DNA of 64,000 nt from contig PUNE01000013.1 of the NCBI GenBank assembly GCA_003551665.1, forward strand, positions 62,001 to 126,000, read 5' to 3'. Shown piece by piece: positions 30,373 to 39,550 of the stretch (position 1 is its first letter; the number at the start of each line of letters is the position of its first letter). Both the position numbers and the translations under genes were made by a program. Source of the DNA: Halobacteroidaceae bacterium. Its GTDB lineage: Bacteria; Bacillota; Halanaerobiia; B1SED10-174. The notes beneath the pieces were generated by a model. The model ran no database searches. It was not told the origin of the DNA and saw only the letters and a program-made list of their open reading frames with translations.

Positions 30373-31434
30373 TCAAACTAAAAACCTGTTTTTCAAGAAC
30401 CGATTAACTTCTTCCGAAGCAAATTCTAAATCCTCTCCGGATATTTCCAGATCAAAGCGGGGAAATTTTCTCAAATACCCGGAGTAAAGGGGATCATAAT
30501 AATCCCGCAAAAGAACCAAAATAAATGTGTAAATATCTTTTTCAGCCAGGGCTTTCTCTAACCTTAAAAAGACCTTTTTCCCGGCTTTTTCCTTTACCCT
30601 TTTTTCAATATTCTGTAAACATTTTCGCGCCTGAACCCACAATTCCTTTTCTTTGAGGCCAGAAGAATATTCTTCCCTGATGTACCGGGCCCTTTTTTCC
30701 AGGGGAGTATCAATTAATATATTTACTCCCTCCTCTCTGTTTTTCCCCAGCAGAAAGTCGGGAAGGTAAACATTACCGAGGCGCTTGGATTCGCCTTCAA
30801 TAACCAGGAAAGGAAAGTCCCCCAGTTGATCCAGTTCTTTCCAGAGCAACCCATCAAATATTTTCTGTCCTACCTTGTTTTTAATCCCCAGATGCCCGAA
30901 AACAGAACCACGGTGCCCGGCCATTTTTTCCAGGTCAAGAACCGGTAGCTTTTTATCAGCAAGGTTTTTTAAAATCAGTGTTTTTCCTGCCCCGGTCATT
31001 CCGTGTAGGGTTACCAGTGGTGAAGAAAGCTCGTAATTTTCCAAAAAGTCAAGAACAAATCTTCGAAATTCCCGGTAACCACCCTTAAGCCTATAGGTTT
31101 CTATATTGAGCAACTCACTCACCTGCTGGATGGCCTGGCTTCGCAACCCTCCTCGCCAGCAGTATAGCACGACCGGTTGATTTTTCCCCACCAGGTTGAT
31201 TTTCTCTATTATTTCCGGGAGTTTGGGGGCGACCATTCGGAGACCTGTTTCCCTGGCCCGGGCAGGAGAAAGGTTTTTGTATTCCCATCCCAGCCGTCCC
31301 CTTTCTTCATCAGAAAAGAGGGGAATGTTAATTGCACCGGGGATCCCTCCCCCCGAAAATTCTCCCGGGGTCCGCAGGTCAATAAAAACCGGGTTAACTA
31401 GATTTCTGGTTTCCTCAAAAGAAATTACTTCCAT
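30373..31434 (-). CDS. mnmH: tRNA 2-selenouridine synthase
   Basis: Rhodanese domain FIDLRTPGEFSGGGIPGAINIPLFSDEER, VLYCWRGGLRSQ; P-loop LHGMTGAGKT; LAGHRGSVFGHLG-like segment. Confidence 0.93.
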   Translation of the reverse strand: MEVISFEETRNLVNPVFIDLRTPGEFSGGGIPGAINIPLFSDEERGRLGWEYKNLSPARARETGLRMVAPKLPEIIEKINLVGKNQPVVLYCWRGGLRSQAIQQVSELLNIETYRLKGGYREFRRFVLDFLENYELSSPLVTLHGMTGAGKTLILKNLADKKLPVLDLEKMAGHRGSVFGHLGIKNKVGQKIFDGLLWKELDQLGDFPFLVIEGESKRLGNVYLPDFLLGKNREEGVNILIDTPLEKRARYIREEYSSGLKEKELWVQARKCLQNIEKRVKEKAGKKVFLRLEKALAEKDIYTFILVLLRDYYDPLYSGYLRKFPRFDLEISGEDLEFASEEVNRFLKNRFLV

Positions 31435-32714
31435 TGTTTGGGCTCCACAATGGAAAGACTAAGGTTACTAAAATCAAGCTGTTCCTGCAGCAAACTTTCC
31501 AACTGGGAAAAGTTGACCCTTTCCAGTGCAGAAAAGTGGTCGACCAGTTCCAGGCCCCGCCGATAATCTTTTACGAACTGCCCGGCAAGAACCTCCAGAG
31601 AATTCAAACCGGCCACAAATCCACCCCAGATCTTTTTTTTGGCCCTTTCCAGGTCCTGGGGCTGGATACCATCATTTTTTGCCTGTTTAATTATTTCTCT
31701 GACCCTTTCCACGAGTTTTTCGGGATGGTTTGTTCCTCCCCCCAGGACAAAATGTCCGAAGCTCTCCTCGCCGGAAAAACCGGCGGAAAAACCATCATCA
31801 ATCAGTCCTTCGTCGTAAAGGTCATAAAAAGCGGGGGACCCTGTTCCAAAAAGAATATCTGATAAAAGGGCAAAGGCCAGGTCTCTTTCCAGTAGTTTAA
31901 TCCCCTGCTCTGGTTGGTCATTAATTTTAAAACCCATCTGTAAAATGGGCTGTCCGATACTGAATTTTTCCCTGGTTTCTTTTTTCTTTATTCCTCGAGG
32001 CTCTTCTAACCCGGTAAACCTGAACCTTGGGGGCCTGGAAAACTTTTTGCCTGCCTGGTTTTCTTCAATAACCTGGGTTATTCTTTCTTCCTGGAAATCA
32101 CCTATAACTGCTAAAAGAAGGCTCTCAGGGTGATAAAAAGTCTGGTGGCAGAAATTCAAAATTTCTGCATCTATTTTTTCCACACTCTGAGGGGTTCCGG
32201 CAATATCATTACGAATAGGGTGCTGGAAATAAAGGTTCTGGAGCAAATTATGAAAAACTCTCCAGCCTGGATGATCTTTGTACATGGAAATCTCTTGCAG
32301 GATTACCTTCTTTTCTTTCTGAATTGATTCTGGACTCAGGTACAGATTCTGAACAAAATCGAGCAACAGTTCCAGGCACGAGGAAAAGTTTTCTGTGGTT
32401 GAAAAAAGGTAGCTGGTCCCTACAAATCCGGTATAGGCATTGCAGGAAGCACCCAGGGAAGCAAAATAATCAAAAACATTTCCACCTTCTTTATCTGCAA
32501 AAAGCTTGTGCTCAAGAAAATGGGCAGTTCCCTCAGGAATGCTGTATTCACTTCCCCCAATTTCCACACCGGTGTGAATAGACCCAAGGGGGGATCCCAG
32601 GAGTGCATATTTTTTCTGATAGCCGGGAATATCCCACAACGCAGCAGTTAAACCCGAATTGAATGTTTTAATTTCAGGAGTTTCCTTAAGCAGAGTTTCT
32701 TTCAGGCCGGCCAT
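31425..32714 (-). CDS. M16 family metallopeptidase with HxxEH (YmfH-like)
   Basis: IPEGTAHFLEHKLFA inverted zinc motif; ASCNAYTGFVGTSY. Confidence 0.88.
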   Translation of the reverse strand: MAGLKETLLKETPEIKTFNSGLTAALWDIPGYQKKYALLGSPLGSIHTGVEIGGSEYSIPEGTAHFLEHKLFADKEGGNVFDYFASLGASCNAYTGFVGTSYLFSTTENFSSCLELLLDFVQNLYLSPESIQKEKKVILQEISMYKDHPGWRVFHNLLQNLYFQHPIRNDIAGTPQSVEKIDAEILNFCHQTFYHPESLLLAVIGDFQEERITQVIEENQAGKKFSRPPRFRFTGLEEPRGIKKKETREKFSIGQPILQMGFKINDQPEQGIKLLERDLAFALLSDILFGTGSPAFYDLYDEGLIDDGFSAGFSGEESFGHFVLGGGTNHPEKLVERVREIIKQAKNDGIQPQDLERAKKKIWGGFVAGLNSLEVLAGQFVKDYRRGLELVDHFSALERVNFSQLESLLQEQLDFSNLSLSIVEPKQWK

Positions 32715-34001
32715 TTAGTTCCCCTCCTCTTCAGGTTTGAGGAAATAAATTGTGTCTCTTTTGATTCTGCCTAAAACCCTTGCAACATCTTCGGAACTAA
32801 CCTGATTTATTTTTTCCATTAGCTCCCGGCGAGATTGACCGAAGGAATTAATTGCATTAACGATTTCTATACCCATCAACTGAAATGGATTATCCTCACT
32901 TATCTTTAGCTGACTGCATAGAGCCTTTTGGGTAAAGTTAATTTCCTGTTCATTAACCTCGTTCCTGACAATTTTTTGCCACTCTTTTTCAATAATATCA
33001 ATTGTTTCCTCAAACTTTTCTGCATCAATTCCCGCGGAAACAGTTAGCAAACCCTTGGTCGATTCCAGTCGGGAAAAAATATAATAGGCAAGCCCGTGTT
33101 CTTCCCTTATTGTCCTAAATAACCTTGAGTGAGGGAAAGAACCAAGGAGACCGTTGGCCACAAGGAGTGAAGGAAAATCAAGGTCTCGACGGTTAATTCC
33201 AGTTCGATAACCAATATTAAGCTTGCCCTGGGAAATAGTATCTTTTTCCACGACAACTTTTTCCGGTCTGGAGGGGATTATTACCCCGTTGGTCCTGACC
33301 TCGAAAACCCCCTCGCGGGAAGGAAAGGAGTTATTTACCCATTCCTTAACCTGTTTAAGGGGAATGTTCCCCACAAAAAAGATAAAAATGGGAGTTTGGG
33401 AGCTGATTTTCCGGTGGTGTTCAAAAAGCTCTTCTGGCGTTATCTTCCTGATCTGTTCAGGGTCTCCATAACGGAAAACAGAAAATGGCTCCCCCTGGCA
33501 CATTTCCTGAAAACACCTTTCCAGGGCATATTCCATTTTATTGTTTTTCAGATTAATAATTTCTTCTTCCAGGGTCCGTTTTTCTCCCTCGACATAACTT
33601 TTCCGAAAACCTCCATTTTCCAGGAGAGGCTTAAATTGAACACCGCTCAAAATTTCTAGAACATCGGGAAAAATATCCCGGGTTTCGGGAAGAAAATCGC
33701 TGTTTACTGTCTCCAGAGAGAAATCAATTAACTGCCACTCCCCCTTTTTCCGGACGTCAACAGACAGGTCCGTCCCAAATAATTCCTCCAGCCGCCTTAT
33801 CAGGTCGATACTCTCAGGAAAGTCAGCAGAACCCCGGTAAAGGACAAAGGGAAGAAGGGCATTGGCTGAAGCCTTTTCTCTGTCCAGAGGAAGAGGTAGA
33901 ATGCATTTTAAGGAGTTGGTTTTAAATTTTTTGGTTTCCTGGTGAAAAAGCCATATCCCCTTTTCAGGAAGGAAATGGCGGGAAAAATTAAAACTGCTCA
34001 T
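32715..34001 (-). CDS. M16 family protein lacking HxxEH (YmfF-like)
   Basis: LFRTIREEHGLAYYIFSRLESTKGLLTVSAGID; the zinc motif position reads SADFPESIDLI. Confidence 0.85.
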   Translation of the reverse strand: MSSFNFSRHFLPEKGIWLFHQETKKFKTNSLKCILPLPLDREKASANALLPFVLYRGSADFPESIDLIRRLEELFGTDLSVDVRKKGEWQLIDFSLETVNSDFLPETRDIFPDVLEILSGVQFKPLLENGGFRKSYVEGEKRTLEEEIINLKNNKMEYALERCFQEMCQGEPFSVFRYGDPEQIRKITPEELFEHHRKISSQTPIFIFFVGNIPLKQVKEWVNNSFPSREGVFEVRTNGVIIPSRPEKVVVEKDTISQGKLNIGYRTGINRRDLDFPSLLVANGLLGSFPHSRLFRTIREEHGLAYYIFSRLESTKGLLTVSAGIDAEKFEETIDIIEKEWQKIVRNEVNEQEINFTQKALCSQLKISEDNPFQLMGIEIVNAINSFGQSRRELMEKINQVSSEDVARVLGRIKRDTIYFLKPEEEGN

Positions 34002-36849
34002 CCAAACCTTCCTCCTCTATTAGTATAGCCATTTCCTCAAGGATTTCTCTGAGGATTTCCTGCTGAGAACCATAGGTTGCCCAGTCTCCTTCTTTCAGAG
34101 CTTCCTGGGCCCGGTCATAGGCCTGTTGGGCTCTGCTTATCAGGTCGTTCAGGTCACCATTTTCAGTTACAGGAAATACAGGTGGTTCCTCCTCCGAAGG
34201 GATTTCCTCTTCCAGAGGGAGTTCCTCCTCCAGAATCAATTCTTCCTCTTCTTCCAGAAGAAGTTCTTCCTCAGGCAGGATATCTTCATCAATCAGCCCT
34301 TCTAACTCTTCGGGAATCTTTTCTCCCAATAGAGCTTCCAGGGCCATTTCAATATTTGGTTCCATAACAACTCTTTCTCCTGTTGCCATGATTATCCTGC
34401 GCAGCTGGGGAATTTCTGCCTGTTCGGACTGCAAGAAAAGAGGTTCCACATAGAGAACAGTATCTCCTATGGGTAAAACCAGTAGGTTGCCTCGAATAAC
34501 CCGGGAGCCGTGCTGATCCCAGAGAGAAATTAACCGGGAAATTTCGTCACTCTGGTCAATCTGGGCTTCAATCTGCATGGGACCAAAAACCAGTCGATCC
34601 TTGGGGAAATTGTACTGGATTATTTCTCCGTAGTTTTCGGGATCGCATTTGGCAGCAAGCCAGGACACCATATTGTTCCTCCCGATGGGCGTAAAGGGAG
34701 TCATCAGGATAAAATTGAGCTCCTCCTCTCCCGGCAATTCCATCAGAGTGTAGTAAGGTGTCATATTAATCGTTGATCCTCCGTACCTTTCCTGGGGAAG
34801 TTCCCATTGATCCTCGCGATTATAAAATACGCGGGGGTCGCGCATGTGATATGTGGTCAGCATTCTGCTTTGAATGGAAAAAATATCCTCCGGATAGCGG
34901 AAGTGTTTTTCCAGTCCTTCGGGGAAATCTTCAATGGATTTAAACATATCGGGGAAAATCTTCTGATAGGTCTGGATTATGGGGTCTTCCTCGTCAACAA
35001 CGTAGAAATCCACGCTTCCATGGTAGGCATCAATAACAATTTTGACAGAGTTTCGAATATAGTTAATTCCCTCCCGGGAAACCTCTGAGTAGGGGAAAAG
35101 GTCAGTTACAGTATAGGCGTCCTGAATCCAGACAATTCTCCCATTATGAATTACCGTATAGGGATCTGCATCATAGGCCAGAAATGGTGCGATCTTTCTG
35201 ATTCTTTCGTGAATGGAACGATCAAACATAAGCCGGCTTTCTGGGTTAATATCTCCTGCAAGGAGAATCTGGAAACTGTTGAAACGCAGAGCAAAAAGAA
35301 GTCGCCGCAGGGTGTTCTGGATAGGGATCCCCCCATCGCCTGAATAATCATAATAGATATTTTCATCGCCGCTGGGAAAGTGAAATTCCTGGCTGGCATT
35401 TTTAGCAACCACGAAATCATTTTCCATTTCGCCAAAGTAAATCGAGGGGTTATCAAGGGGGATATCATCGGGATAAATCGGTGGAATATCCCTCATAATA
35501 AGGTCGGGAAAGCCTTCCGGGGTAGCAGTATTTACAGGGCTCATTGCCATTCCAAAGCCATGAGTATACCGGAGAGCCTGGTTAACCCAGGTTTTGGCCC
35601 TTTCAGGTAGGAGGTTCTGGTCCAATTCCCGCGGGGCAAGCATTACTTGCCGTAACTCCCCGTCAATTTCGTAACGATCAATATCAATCCTGTTAAAAAC
35701 GTAATAGGGGCGTCTTTCCTCCAATTGGCGATAAGTTTGCAAAATTGGACGCCAGTCCCAGATCCGGAGGTTTTCAATTGTACCTGAATGTTCTTCAATA
35801 ATATCCCAGTTCAGTTCACCAGTAAAGGGATGAGCTCTTTCTTCTATCTGGTGAAGGTTAAAGCCAAAATTGGTGAATTCTATATTATTGGCGATATATT
35901 GTTCTTCACGAGCAAATTCATTGGGTTCAACCCTGAACCTCTGAATAACATTGGGATAAACGGTAGTCAAAGCAAAGGCCACAACAAGCCATCCAACAAT
36001 GAGGTATAAAACAGGTTTTTTAGAGCGAAGGAAAATGGAAAAAATAGTTACAAGGCCAATAATTACCAGTGCTATGCTCAAAATATTAAATACCGGAATT
36101 CGAACAGTGGCATCGACATAACCAGGTCCGAAAACAACTCCTTCACGGGAAAACATAAGTCGGTAAATATCAAGGCGATAACCCCAGGCCCTCCAGAACA
36201 TCAATAAGCCCGCCAGGACCATTAAATGTTTTTGAGCCAGTGGGGGAATTTTATAAGACCGAAGGGATGGCCGGGTGAGGAGAAAATAGCCGGCGGCTGC
36301 AATAACCAGCGTGACTACAAGTAATATTAAACCGGATTCAAAAACAAACCGGAGAAATGGTAATTCAAAAACGTAAAAGCCCACATCCATGCCTAAAATA
36401 GGGTCGACCATACCAAAATCCGTTCCATTAAGGAAAAATAGAAATTGCCGCCATGCCTCGGGATTGGCAACACTAAATATAACTGCAAGAAGCAGGGAAA
36501 TACCTCCCAAGAGCAGGTTGGCTCTCCTGCCAGGGAGGTTTTCCAAAAACGATAGGTCGGTTTCCTGTCCCCCAATATTAATAATATTGGAAGAGGTCTG
36601 TTGAAGAAAACGCTGGAATATTACTTTTTTCAAAACCATAAAATTAACCAGGAAAAAGAGGAAGAAAATTACAATTTGAACTCCCCTTAACCCCCAGTTT
36701 GTCCCAAGCATCTTAAAAAAGGTATTCAGGTAGCCAACTTCCTGAAACCAGAGGATATCAACATAAAAATTGACAATAATGCTGGAAAACAAAAACAGTA
36801 AAACCAGCAACCCCAGAATAATCCACCTCAGTTTTAATTTCTTGGCCAT
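33988..36849 (-). CDS. UPF0182 family membrane protein
   Basis: N-terminal TM helices then a large soluble region (MFDRSIHERIRKIAPFLAYDADPYTVIHNGRIVWIQDAYT; TPFTPIGRNNMVSWLAAKCDPENYG); Glu-rich tail. Confidence 0.93.
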   Translation of the reverse strand: MAKKLKLRWIILGLLVLLFLFSSIIVNFYVDILWFQEVGYLNTFFKMLGTNWGLRGVQIVIFFLFFLVNFMVLKKVIFQRFLQQTSSNIINIGGQETDLSFLENLPGRRANLLLGGISLLLAVIFSVANPEAWRQFLFFLNGTDFGMVDPILGMDVGFYVFELPFLRFVFESGLILLVVTLVIAAAGYFLLTRPSLRSYKIPPLAQKHLMVLAGLLMFWRAWGYRLDIYRLMFSREGVVFGPGYVDATVRIPVFNILSIALVIIGLVTIFSIFLRSKKPVLYLIVGWLVVAFALTTVYPNVIQRFRVEPNEFAREEQYIANNIEFTNFGFNLHQIEERAHPFTGELNWDIIEEHSGTIENLRIWDWRPILQTYRQLEERRPYYVFNRIDIDRYEIDGELRQVMLAPRELDQNLLPERAKTWVNQALRYTHGFGMAMSPVNTATPEGFPDLIMRDIPPIYPDDIPLDNPSIYFGEMENDFVVAKNASQEFHFPSGDENIYYDYSGDGGIPIQNTLRRLLFALRFNSFQILLAGDINPESRLMFDRSIHERIRKIAPFLAYDADPYTVIHNGRIVWIQDAYTVTDLFPYSEVSREGINYIRNSVKIVIDAYHGSVDFYVVDEEDPIIQTYQKIFPDMFKSIEDFPEGLEKHFRYPEDIFSIQSRMLTTYHMRDPRVFYNREDQWELPQERYGGSTINMTPYYTLMELPGEEELNFILMTPFTPIGRNNMVSWLAAKCDPENYGEIIQYNFPKDRLVFGPMQIEAQIDQSDEISRLISLWDQHGSRVIRGNLLVLPIGDTVLYVEPLFLQSEQAEIPQLRRIIMATGERVVMEPNIEMALEALLGEKIPEELEGLIDEDILPEEELLLEEEEELILEEELPLEEEIPSEEEPPVFPVTENGDLNDLISRAQQAYDRAQEALKEGDWATYGSQQEILREILEEMAILIEEEGLDEQF

Positions 36850-36881
36850 TTTATTCCCTCCACTCCTAAAAGTTCAAGCAT

Positions 36882-36905
36882 AAAAAAAGGCCCTAGGGCC
36901 TTTAT
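36882..36905 (-). terminator. intrinsic terminator
   Basis: AAAGGCCCTAGGGCCTTTTTTT on minus strand, overlapping the stop codon of the 36902..37639 gene. Confidence 0.8.
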
Positions 36906-37639
36906 AGTAGATTTAGTTCATCAAAGCTAAAAAACCCCTTTTTATGAATAACCACGTGATCCAGAATCTCAATCCCGAGAATCTCCCCGGCCTTTACCAG
37001 CCTTTTGGTCCGCAAAACATCTTTTTTGCTGGGGTGGTTTTGTATGGAATTGATGTTTTGGGCCAGGATAACCGAAGTTTCCCCCTTGAATAAGATGGGC
37101 AATCGGAAAATTATCTGGGGGTCAAAAGACATTTGCTGTCGGGTTCCCTCGCCGATTGTTTCCCAGGTCAGAAGACGGTTTTCCTCGTCTACAAGGAAAA
37201 TCATAAGTCTCTTTTTTTCAGGATCATTGTATTTCCTAAACAGGTTGTAAACATCTTCGGGCTGTTTAATCATCTGCCCCTGGTCCTCAACTAAAGTCTT
37301 GCGCTGAATTGAGCATACAGTCAAAAACTCTTTAACAGTTGAAATCTCTTCCAACCTGCAGTGAAAATCAATTAAATCATCGGCCTCAAAATTGGACTGC
37401 ATTTGGGATAACATGATCTCTTCGGGGGTCAACTCCGGATGCTCAGACATTTCAGAGGGTTGGTTTTTCTGGAAAGGGTTTTGACTCAAAAGCTGGTATT
37501 CCTTGCGGTGGCAGGCCGAACATTCAAAGGTAACAAAGGTGGTTCCGGCATATTTCCCTATATTTTGATCAAAGGTACCAACGCCGAGGATATCTTTTTC
37601 CTTAACTTCAGCTCCACATTGCGAACAGAATATTTTCAT
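36902..37639 (-). CDS. N-terminal zinc-ribbon plus RadC-like JAB (MPN) domain protein, metal motif degenerate
   Basis: N-terminal CSQCGAEV...CSACHRKE; RadC-like MIFLVDEENRLLTWETIGEGT...SVILAQNINSIQNHPSKKDVLRTKRLVKAGEILGIEILDHVVIHKKGFFSF. Confidence 0.7.
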   Translation of the reverse strand: MKIFCSQCGAEVKEKDILGVGTFDQNIGKYAGTTFVTFECSACHRKEYQLLSQNPFQKNQPSEMSEHPELTPEEIMLSQMQSNFEADDLIDFHCRLEEISTVKEFLTVCSIQRKTLVEDQGQMIKQPEDVYNLFRKYNDPEKKRLMIFLVDEENRLLTWETIGEGTRQQMSFDPQIIFRLPILFKGETSVILAQNINSIQNHPSKKDVLRTKRLVKAGEILGIEILDHVVIHKKGFFSFDELNLL

Positions 37640-37726
37640 TGAAGTCTTCCCCCCCTCTCTAAGTTTTTATACTTGTAAACTTCGCTAAAAAAACCCCAAA
37701 CCCTTTTACCAGGGACTGTTATTTTT

Positions 37727-39010
37727 CTATCCTGAAAGGCGTGCAGTGCGATTTCGGACTTCCCACTTAACTTTTTCCACATCGATAGTGTAAAACTCCC
37801 CTTTGTCATATAGAATTGTCCCATCAACAATTGTAGTCTGGACGTCATTTCCCCGACAACTATAAACCACGTGGGCAAGTGGATCAAAAACCGGGGTAAG
37901 ATGTACCTTATCCAGGTTGAGAAGAATTATATCAGCTTTTTTTCCTTTTTGCAAACTCCCAATTTCTGATCCCAGGCCAAGAATATCAGCTCCCATAGCC
38001 GTTCCCATTTTAACAACCATACCTGCGGGGAGATTCTGGGAATTTTTGCTCGCAACCTTCTGCAATAAAGCCCCTGCTTTCATTTCCGTGAACATATCCA
38101 GGGAATTATTGCTACCAGGGCCATCTGTCCCAAAACCAACCCTGACCCCTTTTTCCAGTAACCGGGCAATGGGAGCTATACCACTGGCCAGTTTCATGTT
38201 GCTCTGGGGATTGTAGGCAACCCCAACGTCTTTCTCCTTTAAAATGTCAAGGTCTTCATCATTAAGGTGAACACAATGAGCCGCCAGAGTTTTATGCTCG
38301 AAAACCCCAAGATCAAGAGCCCATTTAATCGGAGATTTTTCAAATTCTCTTGCCAGTTGATCTATTTCATCCCTGGTTTCCGCAAGATGGATATGAATGG
38401 GCAGATCGTTCTTTTCAGCCTGTTCAAGAATCTTTTTCATAAAGGAAGGTGGACATGTATAGGGTGCGTGGGGGGCCAGCATGGTTTTAATTCGTCCATC
38501 TGCCTGTCCTTGCCAGTTCCGGGCAAAATCCACGGTCTTTTTTAGCTGAGCTTCTGCTCCTGGTTGCAAGCCAATTAAGCCCCAGGTTAAAACTGCCCTG
38601 ATCCCGGATTCTTCCACAGCTTTGCCTGCTCTGTCCATGGCAAAATACATGTCGGTAAAGGTAGTGGTTCCCGAGGCCAGCATTTCAGAAATAGCCAGGA
38701 GCGTTCCCCAGTAAATGTCTTCAGAGTTTAATCTGCCTTCCAATGGCCAGATATAATCTTCAAGCCAGGTCATTAAAGGCTTGTCATCTGCAAAACCCCG
38801 GGTGTATACCATGCCTGCATGGGTATGGCAATTGATAAGTCCCGGGAGGGCAAGACAGTTAACTCCGTCTATTTCTTTTTCCGCGGAAAAAGATTGGGTT
38901 TCATTATTATTTCCACAGGCACTAATCCGGCCATTTTCAATACAGATATCCCCTTTTTTAATTCCTTTTTCTCCATGGAGAAAATCCACATTCTTGATTT
39001 TTAAACGCAT
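37727..39010 (-). CDS. mtaD: amidohydrolase, 5-methylthioadenosine/S-adenosylhomocysteine deaminase family
   Basis: LPGLINCHTHAGMVYTRGFADDKPLMTWLEDYIWPLE; HIHLAETRDE; GTDGPGSNNSLDMF. Confidence 0.9.
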   Translation of the reverse strand: MRLKIKNVDFLHGEKGIKKGDICIENGRISACGNNNETQSFSAEKEIDGVNCLALPGLINCHTHAGMVYTRGFADDKPLMTWLEDYIWPLEGRLNSEDIYWGTLLAISEMLASGTTTFTDMYFAMDRAGKAVEESGIRAVLTWGLIGLQPGAEAQLKKTVDFARNWQGQADGRIKTMLAPHAPYTCPPSFMKKILEQAEKNDLPIHIHLAETRDEIDQLAREFEKSPIKWALDLGVFEHKTLAAHCVHLNDEDLDILKEKDVGVAYNPQSNMKLASGIAPIARLLEKGVRVGFGTDGPGSNNSLDMFTEMKAGALLQKVASKNSQNLPAGMVVKMGTAMGADILGLGSEIGSLQKGKKADIILLNLDKVHLTPVFDPLAHVVYSCRGNDVQTTIVDGTILYDKGEFYTIDVEKVKWEVRNRTARLSG

Positions 39011-39117
39011 AATCTTTTCCCCCCAGACATTTCTTTTTATTTAATTTCTACTTCCCGGGGGTTAATCCTTTCCAGGTTTTTGTTTTGCCCAATTTTCCAG
39101 AAAATATCCTTTTTCCG

Positions 39118-39147
39118 TTGACCCCCTCCCCAATTTTATGTTATAAT
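39118..39147 (+). promoter_or_regulatory. sigma-A-type promoter of the orphan riboswitch RNA
   Basis: TTGACC (39118-39123), 18-nt spacer, TATAAT (39142-39147). Confidence 0.75.
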
Positions 39148-39162
39148 TTTATTTAGGAATTA

Positions 39163-39251
39163 CACTCTGAAAATGGCAAACTCGTCGAAAGGCGGGGACG
39201 CAAAGCCACGAATCTAAGGCTAAAGCTAAGATGGTCGGGCTGCCGGAGAAT
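39163..39251 (+). ncRNA. cyclic di-GMP-I (GEMM-I) riboswitch aptamer
   Basis: TGGCAAAC-TCGTC-GAAA-GGCGGG-GACGCAAAGCCAC-GAATCTAAGGCTAAAGCTAAGATGGTCGGGCTGCCGG matches the conserved GEMM core. Confidence 0.92.
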
Positions 39252-39260
39252 CAGGATTTG

Positions 39261-39293
39261 GCCTTTTTCTCGCGGCTGAGAAATTGGCTTTTT
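39261..39293 (+). terminator. possible expression-platform terminator of the c-di-GMP riboswitch
   Basis: GCCTTTTTCTC-gcggct-GAGAAATTGGC-TTTTTG hairpin with T-tract (two-pair internal mismatch). Confidence 0.6.
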
Positions 39294-39335
39294 GTTTTGT
39301 TATTTTTAATTCCTCCTTATCAATCCTCCTTTCTA

Positions 39336-39364
39336 AACCCCTTGCAAAAGGGGTTCTTTTTTTT
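39336..39364 (+). terminator. second intrinsic terminator downstream of the riboswitch
   Basis: AACCCCTT-gca-AAAGGGGTT followed by CTTTTTTTT. Confidence 0.75.
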
Positions 39365-39384
39365 CGGCTCTTTCCAGCAAGAAA

Positions 39385-39447
39385 GGAACCTCCCCGGTTC
39401 GAAAAAGGATCCCCTCCTAATCCCTTTCCAAAAAACCTGGAGGTTCC
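39385..39447. repeat. 63-nt imperfect inverted repeat in intergenic region
   Basis: GGAACCTCC (39385-39393)/GGAGGTTCC (39439-39447) with nested GGTT/AACC and AAAGGAT/ATCCCTTT pairings. Confidence 0.55.
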
Positions 39448-39516
39448 AAACTGAAAAAACAAGCTTTATTAATATATTCTATTTTTTCCAAATTTTTCCT
39501 GCAAAAAATAAAAAAA

Positions 39517-39550
39517 AAGCCTCCCAGCCTTAAGAAGGCTGGCGAAGCTT
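39517..39550 (-). terminator. intrinsic terminator overlapping the pgsA stop
   Basis: Minus strand AAGCTTCGCCAGCCTTCTTAAGGCTGGGAGGCTTTTTTTTT. Confidence 0.8.

Noticed and set aside
31425-34001. Possible frameshift between the two M16 genes
   Set aside because: Each ORF is a complete M16-like protein; the pair matches the common YmfF/YmfH arrangement rather than a broken gene.
37727-39010. mtaD as the riboswitch-controlled gene
   Set aside because: It is on the opposite strand and transcribed away from the aptamer.
39231-39533. 100-aa + strand ORF downstream of the c-di-GMP riboswitch as its target gene
   Set aside because: Starts inside the aptamer, spans two terminators and the inverted repeat, and has low-complexity Phe/Lys-rich sequence with no recognisable domain.
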